Shown: piece after piece, positions 50,265 to 62,947 of the stretch | Numbering within the stretch: the first letter of the stretch is position 1 | How the letters are laid out: each line of letters starts with the position of its first letter | DNA from: Wuchereria bancrofti | Lineage: Eukaryota; Nematoda; Chromadorea; Rhabditida; Onchocercidae | DNA: 64,000 nt | Assembly (NCBI GenBank): GCA_005281725.1 | Contig: SSBO01000007.1 | Span: 4,098,402 to 4,162,401, forward strand | Direction of reading: 5' to 3' | Position numbers and translations under genes: made by a program | The notes under the pieces: generated by a model | Database searches by the model: none | The model's input: only the letters and a program-made list of their open reading frames with translations | Told to the model about the DNA's origin: nothing

Positions 50265-51027
50265 ATGATGATGATGATGATGACGGTTGTGCGGTATTCT
50301 ATTCGATTAGTTGTTTGTACGCAGTCCGTATTGTGGAGGGGTTTAGCAGCCAGAGTGCCGTAAGTTCTAAAATTTAGACAAGTCTTGGATCCCTAGTCCC
50401 TGGTTTCAATTTCAACTTATCTAATAATTTGATATTTGCAGGAATGTGAAAGTTCAGTTTAAAAGCAGGGGTGAAACTTTGGAAGCAGTAGGTAAAATAG
50501 GTCAGTCATTGTATGAAGTAGTGGTTAATGCTGACTTGCCCATTGACGGTTATGGAGCATGCGAAGGCACCTTAGCCTGTTGTACGTGTCACGTTATTCT
50601 CAAGCCAGAACATTACAAAAGGTTGCATCTCTTAGCATTCATTTTGGTTATGTAGTTTCATCAAAGGAATCTTCATGAACTATACAAAACAAGAACAAGC
50701 TGATACCAATTCGTTCGAAAATTTAAATCTTAAGTTCAACAAACATTTTAGTCCCACTGTTAAACCTAATATGAATTAAGACTAGAACTTATTGAGTCAT
50801 GGTGAGACGGTGATGATACCAAATGATAAAATCTTCTAGACGGTGTCTAATCCATTGTTTATAGATTATCTTCACCAGTTGAAGATGAGCTTGACCTGTT
50901 GGATCTGGCACCCGAAGCAACGGATTTCTCACGTCTTGGTTGCCAAGTAAAGTTAACAGAAGAAGATCTACCGAGCATAGAGGTCATCGTACCATCCGAA
51001 ATTCGCGATGCAAGAGCCTACGACTAG
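50265..51027 (+). CDS. FDX2: Mitochondrial [2Fe-2S] ferredoxin (adrenodoxin/FDX2 family)
   Basis: It transfers electrons from ferredoxin reductase in the mitochondrial matrix, for Fe-S cluster or heme A biosynthesis. Three exons (50265-50359, 50442-50621, 50865-51027) give 145 residues. The N-terminus is an Arg-rich presequence (VVRYSIRLVV, WRGLAARVP) preceded by six consecutive Met codons, so the exact start is ambiguous. The ferredoxin domain has the cluster loop GACEGTLACCTCHVIL (C-x5-C-x2-C, with an extra Cys in the loop). The fourth ligand lies in SRLGCQVKLTEEDL, and the acidic partner-docking stretch is VEDELDLLDLAPEA. The short C-terminus RDARAYD lacks the longer FDX1 tail. It converges on SRRM1, whose 3' end lies about 410 bases away. 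Confidence 0.95.
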
Positions 51028-51436
51028 CGGCTGCTTCTTAGAATTTAAAGCAAAAAAGAGACAAATCTCGACTTCCATGCTACAACTGTTGTGAGAACTG
51101 AAAAAATATGTCAAACAGATAAAAATTTATTTCTGGTTTCCGCTACTCAGCACTGTTGGATACTGTGCCTCAAAATTGCGTTAGTTTGGAAAATGAAATA
51201 ACTCGTTCAGTTTAAAGCTCACAACGTTCATTATTTGATAGAAAGTCATACTGGCAATTCTCTCTCATGTTACATTATTATTAGAACAAATGATAATTAA
51301 AATGTATTCGCTGAAGTTTTGTTGCACTTTTTGATAAGTGAGGTTTTTATCACAATAAATATCATTAGAACACAAAGTAGAAAAATTAAAACAAAATAAA
51401 GGTCAAGTATATTCTCTCTGGAAACTATCGGGACCT
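51028..51436. other. Convergent 3' UTR interval
   Basis: Short interval between the 3' ends of the ferredoxin (+) and SRRM1 (-) genes. A plus-strand AATAAA near 51354 could serve the ferredoxin. Nothing else is seen. Confidence 0.5.
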
Positions 51437-54400
51437 TCAATCGGAATCCGAACTGTTATGCTTTTTACGCTTTTTCTCTTTCTTGTGCTTCTTCCTTCTC
51501 TTTGCTCGTTCTGAATCCGAATCACTAGCACGCTTTTTTGAATGCTTCTTCTTCTTTTTTCTGGAACTGCTAAAGTAAGATGGGATATCGAGGAATATAC
51601 AGACATAACTAGAAAAACTCACCTTTGTTTCTCATCCACGAGATCCACTGATATTGACCGCTTCCTGAAAATGGCGAAGTAAGAAAAAACCCTACCTAAT
51701 AAAAACTGGAGCATTCCCATCAGTAATTACTTAGAAACAACTGTACACGTTTCACCTTCAGGAATGAAGCTATATTAGAAAGCTATTTTGACTGTGGTTT
51801 TCACATAATATTCGAAAATTTCATAACACTAAAATTGGCTCCAGAGGGACTGCGCACATTATTTCTTAACAGCCTTTTCAGATTAAATATGGTATTAGTC
51901 TTGTTTTTGATATAATTACCTAATTCTTTCCTGCAAAAAAGAAAAGAAGTCGAATGATTTAACTACTTGGTTAGAATAAGTTCGAAAGCGAGATAAATGA
52001 ATGTTGTATTAGAATATATAAATCAAAGTAGCAAAGAACTCTCTCACCTTCTGCGACGCTCATTACTTCGACTTCGTCTTCGAATTTCTTCCTTCCGTTC
52101 TGTAAATTTTCGACGCGGTGGGGATCTAAAGCTTCAAACACTTTAGAATTTCAATTAAGAAAAGTTTCATTGGAAGCTAGATCTAGCAACAGTTCACTCG
52201 TAAATTCTTCAGAAGTACATCCTATACCATATACTACCAAAAAGCATACTTTCCCGTAAATACCAAATGAACTCATTGCTTATTCCATTAAATGGTGATT
52301 CTGTAAAACAACTTGATTCTCAGCTGTTTCCCGACTTATTTTCAATTGTTACGAACAGTTAAAGAAATTGGTCTGAGGCTAACTATTTAATTTATTTAAC
52401 AATGAACAGATTCTGACGACAACCTATTAGGAGAACGATAACGTTCCTTTTTCCTTTCCGTTCGTTCATCATGAAAATGCCGACGAGTGGGAGATCGACT
52501 ATGTGATCTCAACTTTTCATCCTTGAATTGTCTTTCTTCACCACGCTTTCTTTCAATTCCTATAAATAGCTTAAATTTAAAATCATTAAAAAATAAGCTT
52601 ACTCACGTGAGAGTAAGACTTTTTTATGACCTAAATAAAGTTTTATAATTTACAATTAAAAATATCCCAGAAAATCGGTAGGCTATGTTATTTGGGACCT
52701 AATGTTACCAGATTTAAATGTGATTTTGAAAAACCTAAACATGCACTAGATTAATATCACCCACTGACTACTGACCTACACATTAAATCTACATATTTGG
52801 ACGATACTAACAGCAAATGCAGCAAAACGCTTCGAAACACTGTAATCCAACTAAGATAATGTCAGCCCTGGAGTTATACTTCTCCATAAAGCTATTCAAA
52901 TTTTAAATAAGATTTAAGTTAAACCAAGTAAAAACCACCATCTTCCTTCATGCGGCCGCTTTCTCCACTTTTATCATTTTCTCGATCTCGATTACTATCT
53001 CGGTGACTTTTGTGGCGATCGTCATCCTTTCTGCCCCGTTCACTTTCAGTAATAGATCTGCTCTCTCGGTTACCGTACCGCCCACCAGTCAAAGAATCAT
53101 ACCGATTCTTCCAATCTGATCCAGCAACTTCAGCAGCCGCACCATTGGAAGACGAAACAGTTGTACTTTTTGCCTGAAAATTTCCAAAAGATCTGATAGA
53201 TTTAACGACAACATATTTTCAAGCACATATAGAACTCTCAAAGTGATGAATCGCGTCCTTTCCACTGTATTTCACAAAGAATGGCAACCCGACCTCTTAC
53301 ATCAAATTTTTATACCAATTCGTTATGAAATGAAACGGTCCTTGACGATAACCTTAAATAAACTAAAAAAAGGAGAAATATGTTAAGAAAATGTGGAAAT
53401 TTTTTCTAAATTAGAAAAAGTATCAATGGTTGCGAAAATCAAATACCTTCTCTTGTATTTCTTTCATCTTTTTTTCTACTAGCGATGTTGGAATACCATC
53501 ATCGCTGCTTTGTGCTTCAATTAACATACTCCATAATTCACCTGCAGTGAGATGACATGAATGCATCTAAATAAAAGGATTTACATGATTTAATTTGCCA
53601 GTTTTGCAATCCAAACATGATAATAATGACTTGCTTAACCATGGATTCCCAATATAGACGTATATGAAACACAGTTGATCGATTAAAGAAACTTTTTTAG
53701 TCTTCTATACTATACGGTGCTACCAGTTCTGAAACGTGAGTAAATCCATACTTTCATTAATCCTATAACAATAGAATATTTTAGTTTTTTTCTTTTTTTT
53801 GCGATTGTTAAGGAAAATGACGAAACGATACCCATAAATTCCCGTGCTCGTCGAGCATTGAGAAAGCCAGTTAAATTAATCTGCATCACTTTCGGATTCA
53901 ACGATTTCTCCTCCAGTTGGCTGAATACATACTCAATGACAACATCGTCTTCTATGCCCAAAATATCATTCAACTTGGCAGTAATCCACGGTTTGAGCAC
54001 ATCCAGATTCACTCGATCCATGCAGATCTTAACCTCACAAACTCACTCACGATCTCTTCAAAACATAACAATTAGTTTAACAAAATCTATATTTTGAAAA
54101 ATAAAAAAAAACACTTGTCTTAGTTCCACTGGTCTCTTTCGTAACTCTTCTGAAAAATATCATTCAAACCATTCAAATTACGTCTAACTAACTCTGTATT
54201 CCATGTTAAAAAAGAAAAAAGTACTTCGACAAAAAACGTTACCTTCGTTCTTTTAATCTTGGCTATATATACTCAGTAAAGAAATGAATTTATGAAACGC
54301 AGATGTGGTTGGAAATCGCATAACATTAATGAAGAAGGACGCGACTGGCTGGATTTGTAGTGTACATAAGTTCCGTCATCTCGGAGAGGAAATATTACCT

Positions 54401-54512
54401 TTTCGTCCAATGCTTCCTCGAAACGCATTTGCTTCAGCAACTTGCGTTCCTTATCGGTGAAGCGACTATCCTGCTCACTACTTGTTCCACGATAAAAGCC
54501 TGCGTCAGCCAT
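51437..54512 (-). CDS. SRRM1: SRRM1/SRm160 splicing coactivator (RSR-1), PWI domain
   Basis: A nuclear RS-domain splicing and 3'-end-processing cofactor. Exons: 54399-54512, 53832 to about 54027, 53447-53541, 52939-53173, 52424-52559, 52048-52125, 51623-51664 and 51437-51569; about 342 residues. The start MADAGFYRGTSSEQDSRF and KLLKQMRFEEALDEK match human SRRM1. The PWI domain is clear: VNLDVLKPWITAKLNDILG, DDVVIEYVFSQLE, MQINLTGFLNARRAREFMG, GELWSMLIEAQ. The rest is rich in Arg, Ser, Asp and Lys (SHSRSPTRRHFHDERTERKK, SPPRRKFTERKEE) and ends with a poly-basic tail plus NSSDSD. The protein is far shorter than the roughly 900-residue human form because the RS region is reduced. The exon 2 acceptor has two in-frame options six bases apart (54027 or 54033). 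Confidence 0.93.
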
Positions 54513-54539
54513 TTTATCTCCTTGTCAAATTAATAGTTT

Positions 54540-57350
54540 TGACTGCTAAATGGAATGGTTATTTGCTTAGGTAAAGCAATCCTACCAGTAACATTTCCTA
54601 GACCAAAACGCAGCGAAACATAATAAAGATATGTCCAGCAAACACCGACAACACATGGATCTCAACACTGATACAACTCAGCAAAATATATACTGGAAGT
54701 AAAAATACTATCAGATCCAAAAATTTTGGAGCACTAGAGATCTGGCGGCAGCCTTGAGTATATAAAACAGTACTTTAGGGAATCCTATATATGTGCCACT
54801 CCGTACAATAAGGAATTCCATCGTTTCTTGCTTTTTGTGATTATCTATAGTCCTCTTACTGTAAATCCGAACAAAAAAGACCACCTGGATTCATAAAAGT
54901 CCTTGACTATAATCTGTCACTGCATACGGAGACGGATGAAGGTTAACAATGATGATACCATTCATCAATTAAAAATCATTCCAACATCCGTGGGATGGTC
55001 TTTAGTCAAAAGACAAGCGGAATATGATGAAAGTTTGGAAAAGATTCCGAAACAAACCAGTTATGACTATTCAGTCCCACATCACCGCCAAAGCTATGTT
55101 TACCCTGCAGTGACATCACTATGACCATCACATTGGGTTCCTAAGGGATCGATAGCATCGAACTCAATGGTGGTCCAAGCGAGAAGATATGCAATTGATG
55201 GATGCTACTTCTCGATGTTAGGCGGTCTCTGTAACTCGACTGTTCGAACTACAGATTCCTCTCCACCAGCCTCTCCCTACTGTCGGTTAGTCTCCGAGAC
55301 CTCCCAGTCCACAACCCTCCAACCTCATCGGTTGGTTGCCCACATCCGGCAAATAACCAAAAGAGGGCTGGCGCCCATTGCCCATTAGTATTTCACGGGT
55401 CGTCCAAGGCTAGGTGCGAGGTGTTTCATCCAAGCTTCGAGTGGTCTAGCCACTTGGTCCTTGTCTAGGCTGTGCTTCAGAAGAGAGGGTAGGTGGGTAG
55501 TGTCACTGCACTCCGTGCATTTCACGTTGGAAGTGCAGTATGTTGTATTCATTAGGACCATAACAGGCAGTCTTTTTCTTGAGATGTCGAAATGCACTGA
55601 AATAAAATGGTTTAAAATTCCCGGCATTCTCCAGCATAATCCATTAATTTTCACAATAAGTATATAGAAATCCAATACAAAGTTGATCCTTTCTTCCGCT
55701 CATTATTCCTCATGTGTTTTGTAGCATACAAATCTCGGATCTTGCTCAATCTTTCTTTCATCATTAATCTCTGCTCTCTGGTATCTATTTATACCGACGT
55801 ATTCTCTTCTTTCATTCTTACTAACACTTCTTTACTATAATCGGATTAAATGATCTTCATAGGGCTAAGTTCAACAGATTGCATCGCACAATTATTTTAA
55901 TCGAGGATACTTTCTCTAAACAGTATTTCATCAGTTCTGTCTTTTCTGTATTGATGAGTGAAAGAGCATTTTTCGCAGATCTTAACAATTAATGTCTACC
56001 ATCTATTTTGCAAATATAATTGATGCAGAATTGACTCAGTTCGAGCGAATGTCTCCAGTAACTGGAAGCGACTTTCCCTTTCCTAACCCAATTAGTTTCT
56101 ATTCAGTTAATACTAGTTTTTCCTGCTGTCAATTTCATTCACGAATATTAGGGAATGAAAGTCCGTGGGCCAACCGTTTCCATAATACTCTTGTCACTCT
56201 CATAATATGAGCACCACAGATGAACAACAGGACTGACATCATTCAGCAGTGAACTGTCCACCTGGCCTTATGAGTTAGGACGAAACATTAAATTTTCTTC
56301 ACAGCTGTTGAGAACGCAATTTCAGAGGAGAACTAGTCCATTCTCTTGCTTCTTTTTTTGCAAGCAAGGTAAGCTAAGTGGTGAATAAACAAAAGTGAAC
56401 CAAACAAATCACTTCAAAAGAAAAGGTAGTTCCAAACTTTCTGAATAAGGTTAAGTCTAAAAAGGGTAAGATATTGACGAAGCTGCCAAAAGATACTACT
56501 TATTTCTCGTTACTTTTTTGGTGACGAAAAGAGGGAAAACTCATCTGTTAACAACACCTTTCTCACATAAGTGTTACATTACAACACTTATGACAAAATT
56601 TTTTTCATCCTCTCGATCCCCAGCCAATGCATACTCATGATGTTTACCCTAAATAAATAATTTTTCTGAAATAGCAGCTACCTTATTGTCAATAATGAGG
56701 AAACATTAGATTGGACAATTTTTTACATGACGGAAGCACAAACATTAAAATGTTAAGCTAGTAGCTACTGTTTTCACAATGAAAAGGGCTTAAAATATTT
56801 ACTTTCACACTAGCAATAATTGTTGACAACTTTCACAACTATAAAATTTTGTATTCAAAATATAACTACTTTCGTCAGCTTCCACGCATCCTCGTTGCAT
56901 TCAAAAAACTAGCTAAGCAATCAGCCAATTTATCAAATTTCAAAGAAAAAAATCGGAATTTAACACCTCTTCAGAACAAATTTTATCTCAGTAAATGCAC
57001 AAATCATCTACCTAAAACCGAATGCAAAGTTAAAGAACTAGTAATACAATAAACTAAACTAAACCATTTACCGGCATTTACGGGAACTGGTCAGAAAGAA
57101 TACCAAATAACTGTCCAACTAGTGCACTAAGTTAGTGAGATGATATAATGGGGAGTCAATATGTTTTGTTAAATCTATTCCAAAACTCTTCAAATGAACT
57201 AATCAAATTAAAAAAGTTTCTAATGAAAAAAGATGGATATTAGGTATACAGCTCTAGCATTTGTAATATGATGGTAATGATAATATCTTTAGGAAAGACG
57301 AAGAGAACAAAATGAAACAAAAAGTATTAGAAAATGAAGGTAGGTTAAAA
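54540..57350. other. Intergenic region, partly G+C-richer, no gene recognised
   Basis: Between about 55130 and 55520 the sequence is less A/T-rich and carries overlapping frames on both strands (plus 55167-55388, minus 55385-55675) without recognisable domains. It may be a degenerate mobile element or part of a non-coding transcript. The rest is A/T-rich with no supported exon. Confidence 0.4.
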
Positions 57351-58899
57351 CTAATTAATCTGCTGGTTGTTTGCGATCTTTGAAATTCTCCAGGGAAACC
57401 AATTTTCGACCAATATATCTCTCAGAGCTACGGCCTGCACGGTAAAATGCTGGTAGCAAGAAGAAGGTAAGATATGAAGAATTTGTAAACGATCTATCCT
57501 AGCAAATGCAGGATTCTCTTCCAATTCTTCTTTCCAAATATCCAAAGTATCCATTGGTTTACACTGAAATAAGGTTTCAAGTTTCTTTTAAAAAATGTAG
57601 GGACAATAGTCTTATAATGTAAGCATTACAGATTTTTCGACTAATCAATTTCCAGACTGTAATGTTTTGAGATCCAGGACTTCATAAAAATCAAGAATTA
57701 GAAATACGTTAGTCGCACTAGTAAAAATGAGAGAAATTATTTCTTAATGTTCAATAAACTTGCTCTTTTATCCGACCTCGAAATATCTGTAATATTATAC
57801 TAGTCAGCTATAATCTTTCAGAGGGAAGCAAATAAATCAGCGGTTAAAATAATCGTACATCTCCAATTCACATATGAATTCCAAATTTTATTAGAACAAA
57901 TGAGGACATTTCTGAATAGACTTACGACGATAGCAAAATCATAAGTGACAACTTCGTTGATGCGCACTTTCCGATCCCGCAACATTTCCAAAATAGTCCT
58001 GCAGTAAAATACATGTAATGCATTTATATAATGCATAATATGTTTGCAGTGGAAATTAAAAAGCACTTGGAGAAATGCAATTTTCTAAGAATTAAGTGAG
58101 AAAATCAAAAAAAAGAAACTCAACAACTCCCAAAAAATTTTCTTTTGAGGAATAACCTGTTGAATTTCATAAACTAAATTATTCAAAATTAAGAAACTGC
58201 ATACCTATCATGCATCCTCCTGACTAATCATTTCGTTAGCTCTGTTAACTTACCAGCCCTAATAATTTAATTTCCAGTAAATTCAAGATAGGTGAATTCA
58301 CAGAAGCATCTACTACAAGAACAAACAGTAAATATTGATTTCAATGAAATGTGAAAAGAAGACCTGGAAACGGTAATGCCAGTGAACTTTTTAATTAGAA
58401 CTCGTCGATCAGGAGTACGGACGGTGAATGAAAGAAGCTCGACAGAATCATCTGCGTATATACTCAATCTAAGCTCTCTTTCTTCAAATTTCTTCTCAGG
58501 TACTTGCAGTGGTTTTTGTGGCTGTCCTTTTTCGTTCGTCCTTAATTTGTACAGTGTTTTCGCTAACTTGTCAATATCTTCCTGCATATCCGACAATGTC
58601 TTTGTAGTGTGCATTCGTTTTCTGCTTCTCGGCTTCCTCCAAACTTCGACATATCCTTTTTTCGAAAACTTAGCATCCTCAATATTCACTGAATTTTCTT
58701 CCCTTCTATTAATGATTTCTACATATGATTTCCCTTTATTTATCGATTTGGTACGCATATTTATGCTCACTAATTTATGAGACCGGCCATTTAAAGTTGA
58801 CCTTAGTATATGGCTGTTTTTGTAAAGTGGAAAATTCCACAAAACTGCAATTCGTCCAATTGATGTAAAATAGAGTGAAGCTTTCAACATGCAATCCAT
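57351..58899 (-). CDS. Unrecognised protein, probably mitochondrial
   Basis: Three exons (58364-58899, 57926-57998, 57351-57563) join in phase to 273 residues. I do not recognise the family. The first 45 residues are basic, hydrophobic and almost free of acids (LKASLYFTSIGRIAVLWNF), which suits a mitochondrial presequence. A basic linker (VWRKPRSRKRMHTTK) precedes a helical segment (DMQEDIDKLAKTLYKL). An alternating region (LRLSIYADDSVELLSFTVR) then leads to RKVRINEVVTYDFAIV and WKEELEENPAFARIDRLQ. The composition would suit a mitochondrial ribosomal protein or assembly factor, but this is a guess. In the last exon a second frame also reads as protein-like (RAGRSSERYIGRKLVSLE), so the C-terminus is uncertain. 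The start ATG is one base after an acceptor (TTTTCAG). Confidence 0.55.
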
Positions 58900-58907
58900 T
58901 CTGAAAA
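58900..58907 (-). promoter_or_regulatory. Probable trans-splice acceptor one base before a start codon
   Basis: On the minus strand ATTTTCAG is followed by a single A and then the ATG of the unrecognised mitochondrial-type gene. This suits spliced-leader addition, although a cis intron with an upstream non-coding exon is possible. Confidence 0.4.
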
Positions 58908-59249
58908 TAGTTAGGAAATGTAATTTAATTCCATGGTAAATCAGTGCATCCAGGTTTCTTGAAAAATATGCAAAACAGTTACTAAATTCTAGGAATAAAG
59001 TGCCAAAACCAAGTCTTTCATCCGTTAAAAAAAGTATGTAAAACAGGACTCAATATGGTATAAAAGGTTTGGAAAATTAGTCGAGTACCGATTCTTGACG
59101 TACGGAAATTAATATATCAAGGAGACTGTTTGGCAAGTTTTTATGGATACAAAAACCATAGCAAAAGTGCAATTGAAAATACAAGTACAAATTTCAGAAA
59201 TATATGCCACGATAAAAATTATGAAACTTGTAAATCTGACGAATAAAAA
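58908..59249. other. Short spacer downstream of EEFSEC
   Basis: About 340 bases between the EEFSEC stop codon and the start of the next minus-strand gene. This is compact enough for a two-gene operon (EEFSEC upstream, unrecognised gene downstream). No other feature is seen. Confidence 0.4.
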
Positions 59250-61580
59250 TTATTGAGTGGCGAGACCTGGTGAACAGCATTTAATTTTTCCATCATTCAA
59301 AAATTTTTTGAAATACAGTGTAACTTGTATTTCTAATCCATTATTACACGCAGTCCTCGTACTCTCTGGTAAGTCCTCCAAAAATGATATCCGAACTTTT
59401 CCATTTTTCCCGAATGCAGATTCTAGGCGACCTACCTCACCAGTAGAAAGATAAACGTCCATGTTATAATATATATCAATATTCGTTTCTTTCTTGAACA
59501 GAGAATTGCAAATTATACTTCGTTTATTTTCGATTCGTTCAACTTTTCCAACTTTTTTCTTCCGTCGAAATAGATATATCTGTTTGTCGTTATTAAGTAA
59601 TTTCAAAAACCTACCATGGAAGACAAACCGACAGCCTTTACCCTGGTAATCTAATCTGGATGTGATAAAAAAGCTACCCTCTTTTGTATACAGAAATTGT
59701 TCTAAGCTAAGTATTGCGAACTTTACAGTTCCGTCCAGTTCCTGCACTACTTCATAATGATCCTCTTCTCCGGACAGTTCTGGAGCCAAAAATTGGCACT
59801 GTCCAATAACAGTATCAAAACCAGTTGAAACATGTAGCTTGGAATTCTGGCGAAGAACACCCTGGAAATGCACTATTCGATTCACACTGACCAGTAAGAA
59901 CTGCACACGGCGCAGTGTTCCTGGTTCATATATAATCGTTCGGTTGATATCCTTTTCAGAAACATTGTGAAATAATAAAGCTGCTCGATCTCCCATTCCT
60001 GCGCTAAGGACGTTTTCTTTCCAACGTTGCATACTTCTAATTTTACGTTTTTCTTGTAAAGCTGCTATCTCCACGTCCATTCCAACTCTGAAAATTTTAC
60101 GTTTTTCATTGTCATATTCAAACATTTTAATATTCCAATTTTCTTATAAATCATAAATGGTAGCATGTTTTGAAATTATTCTCTTCTGAAATCCTTGCGG
60201 TCATTGTTTTGCATAGTTTCTAAAACCGATGACATTTAACCTTAACAATTCAACTGTAACAAGTATTAGATTAAATTCAAAAAAAATGGGGAGAAATCAT
60301 TAGGGGAAAAACGATTGCAATATGTCAAATCAAAATTTAAATTTACTTGCACATTCCATCGACAATAGTGCCTGTCATTACTGTCCCTTTACCTTTAACA
60401 GGGAAACAATGATCAACAAACATCATGAAATGACCAGAAGAAACTCGCTGAGGTATATAAACAGCCAAACGCAAAGAACTTATTAATGACACTATCGCTT
60501 CCTCCTTATGCTGCGTTAACGATACTGGCACAATTTGTAAATTTGGGTTTAGCTTTAAGCTAGATGCCACCTTTCTGCAACGTTTCGTCATTTGCTCCAC
60601 TGCTCTCTCGTCTACTAAATCAATCTAAAACAACAAGATTTCTCATCAAAAACATTTCCTTACTTCATTTATTATCTTATGGATGACTGAAATCCGGAAC
60701 ATTCCTCACATAGAAAAACCAATTAAATTATTTAATTTCAATTCAATATCTAGTTCCTTTCCCGTCGTTTTGAATTTGTTAATAAACAAATGAAATCTGA
60801 AAGAATTAATCGAATGCATTATTTCCCAGCGTACAACCAAGCTAGACTTCAGCAAACTGACATCTTAAGAATGAGTATTCTGAAAATGGTGCAACTGTTT
60901 CAGACAAAAAACACATGCCTGAAATCCGATTTTAATATTATTATTTATGGTTCACAATTTATAATTGCAAATCTCAAACCATCCAAACTTAATTATTAAC
61001 CTTATTAATAACAAGAACTACATGATCTGGACAGAACAGTGATACGAGGAGGAGATGTTCGGCTGTTTGTTGCTCGATTCCTTTGCTGCTATCTATCACA
61101 ATAATTGCCATGTCAAAAACTGATGACGCTGCAAGCACCGACCTGAGAACAAAAATATTCAAACAAATTTCACATTATCAGCAGAAACTTAACGAGAATG
61201 AAAATAACTTTTTTCTTATTCTTACAACATTTTTCATGCTTGTAAATACCAAGTACTCTTTTCAAAGCCGATCCTTACATATCTTTGAATTACAAGTGAA
61301 AAGTCACTGTCTGGTTACAAATTTCAAATAAAATTAATGAATATCACCTGATTAATGACGCATGTCCAGGGCAATCGATCAAAGCAATTACTGTATTATC
61401 GATTGTCAGTGTAGAGAAGCCAAGATCGATTGTATTGGCTCTCAGATTAGAGGTTTTGGCATGCTTGTCAAATGCAGCAGTTGAACCCATTGTGGATAAT
61501 GCCTTTGCTAAAGTTGTTTTGCCGCAATCCACGTGTCCCAGGATACCAACGTTCAACGATTTTAGTGTTGCCAGTTTGTT
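59250..61580 (-). CDS. EEFSEC: Selenocysteine-specific elongation factor EEFSEC (SelB/eEFSec)
   Basis: EEFSEC is a GTPase that brings Sec-tRNA to UGA codons with SECIS-binding protein. Four exons after the start (61348 to about 61580, 61001-61142, 60347-60624, 59250-60087) join in phase. GTPase motifs: G1 NVGILGHVDCGKT, G3 LIDCPGHASLIR, G4 NKIDL. The recalled STAAFDK and DLGFS blocks are present, but G2 reads RANT instead of the near-universal RGIT. Domain II has HFMMFVDHCFPVKGKGTVMTG, then MDVEIAALQEKRKIRSMQRW and GDRAALLF. The C-terminal RNA-binding domain IV has SLFKKETNIDIYYNMDVYLS and STGEVGRLESAFGKNGKVRI, matching human. No in-frame ATG precedes NVGILGH: the frame closes at TAA 61581-61583 with no AG acceptor between. 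The ATG at 61630-61632 lies in the other frame, one base out at an AAAA run (61560-61563). The start is therefore unresolved. Confidence 0.9.
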
Positions 61581-61632
61581 TTACTGCACTGTTACAAATA
61601 ACTGCTATATTACAAATAGACAATATACTCAT

Positions 61633-62947
61633 TATATCAGGGAATCGCAAAAATGACTAGCATTAAGGGAATTATGGAAAATGGTAGTCCAGACACAACT
61701 ATGTCAAGCAATTTCAAGTTTCAAATCAGATCCTCGAACTGAAATTTTAAAGTTATAACTTAGCAGTCAGTGAACCATTTTCAATATGATTGAGACTGAA
61801 ACTATATATATATTATTAATCAAAACTGTTAATATAAAGTAAATGAGCAGAAAATTTCAAAAGGGTTGATCACAGCGACTACTCCGAGAAAAAATAATTT
61901 GAAAAGAACTTGGCGTATAAAACACTATATTTTCCCTTTAAAAACATTGTTCAAGATACATCTCCTCATTATTATGAAGCAGTGTTGTAAATCAAAGACA
62001 ACAAGTCTGTCTGTAGTATTCACGTTTGCGTCATTAAGAGCAACACAATGTATGGACCAACGAAGAAAATTCATGATGTAAAAACTGTCTAATCCAACTT
62101 GACAAGTATGAATAGAATACTGAATGAACAGGAGCTAGATAAGCCAAATAAAACTAGAACTGGAGATTCAAGAAAGCGGAAGATTAAAAAAAGTACAGAT
62201 GAAGTTTTATTGTTTTGAAATGTTATAAGTGACGCCTAAAGAGAAGCGCTCTTCGAAGTTTAAGATTTCCCTAAATGCTTTGTCGTTTCCGTACTGGACG
62301 TGATCAATTAAGTTCAGGAGATTAAAGACTTCAGAATAAAACATGGGAATAACGCATCAAGAATACCCCAAGATATTAAAAACACGCGATTTTTTTTCAC
62401 AGATAAAGAATTTATTTCTGCAGATCCTTATTTTAACAATATTTTCAAATAATACATTATTCTGCTGACAAATTCCGGGAACCTGCAACATCAGCATGCA
62501 AATCACTTAGAACAAATAAACTTGATTTTAATAAAACGATGGAATTGGTATAAAGCTAAGATCTTACAAAAGCCGAGTTCACTTAGAAACAAATAACAAA
62601 ATGAAGTATTATAGTTAGATCGAAAAAGTGATAGAAAATCAAAAACAAAGTAGAATTAGATCCAGAAATTCAAACAGTTTCAGATGAAATAATGAAAATG
62701 AAAAAAGAATGTAGGAAAACACAATGTTTCGGTATGTGAAAGAACAAACATAATGTAGTTTTGAACAAAGACTATATTTATTGTATTTTGGCTCTAACAT
62801 CAAGATCAAAATACAATAAAAAATTGACAACAATATCGAAGTTTGCTACTTCACTACAGAAATAGTACATCCAAAAAATTAGTTGGAAGATGAACCGAAA
62901 ACTGAATTTTTTTTAACTTATGGAAACTTCAATCAATTCACTTACAA
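61633..62947. other. Intergenic DNA between EEFSEC and GALE
   Basis: A/T-rich sequence with no recognisable exon on either strand. It should include the EEFSEC promoter on one side and the GALE 3' UTR on the other. Confidence 0.5.

Noticed and set aside
51920..51930. 11-base micro-exon (GAAAGAATTAG) in SRRM1 flanked by AG and GT
   Set aside because: Including it shifts the frame of the last two exons away from the Ser/Lys-rich SRRM1 tail; the direct 52048-51664 junction is in phase and preferred.
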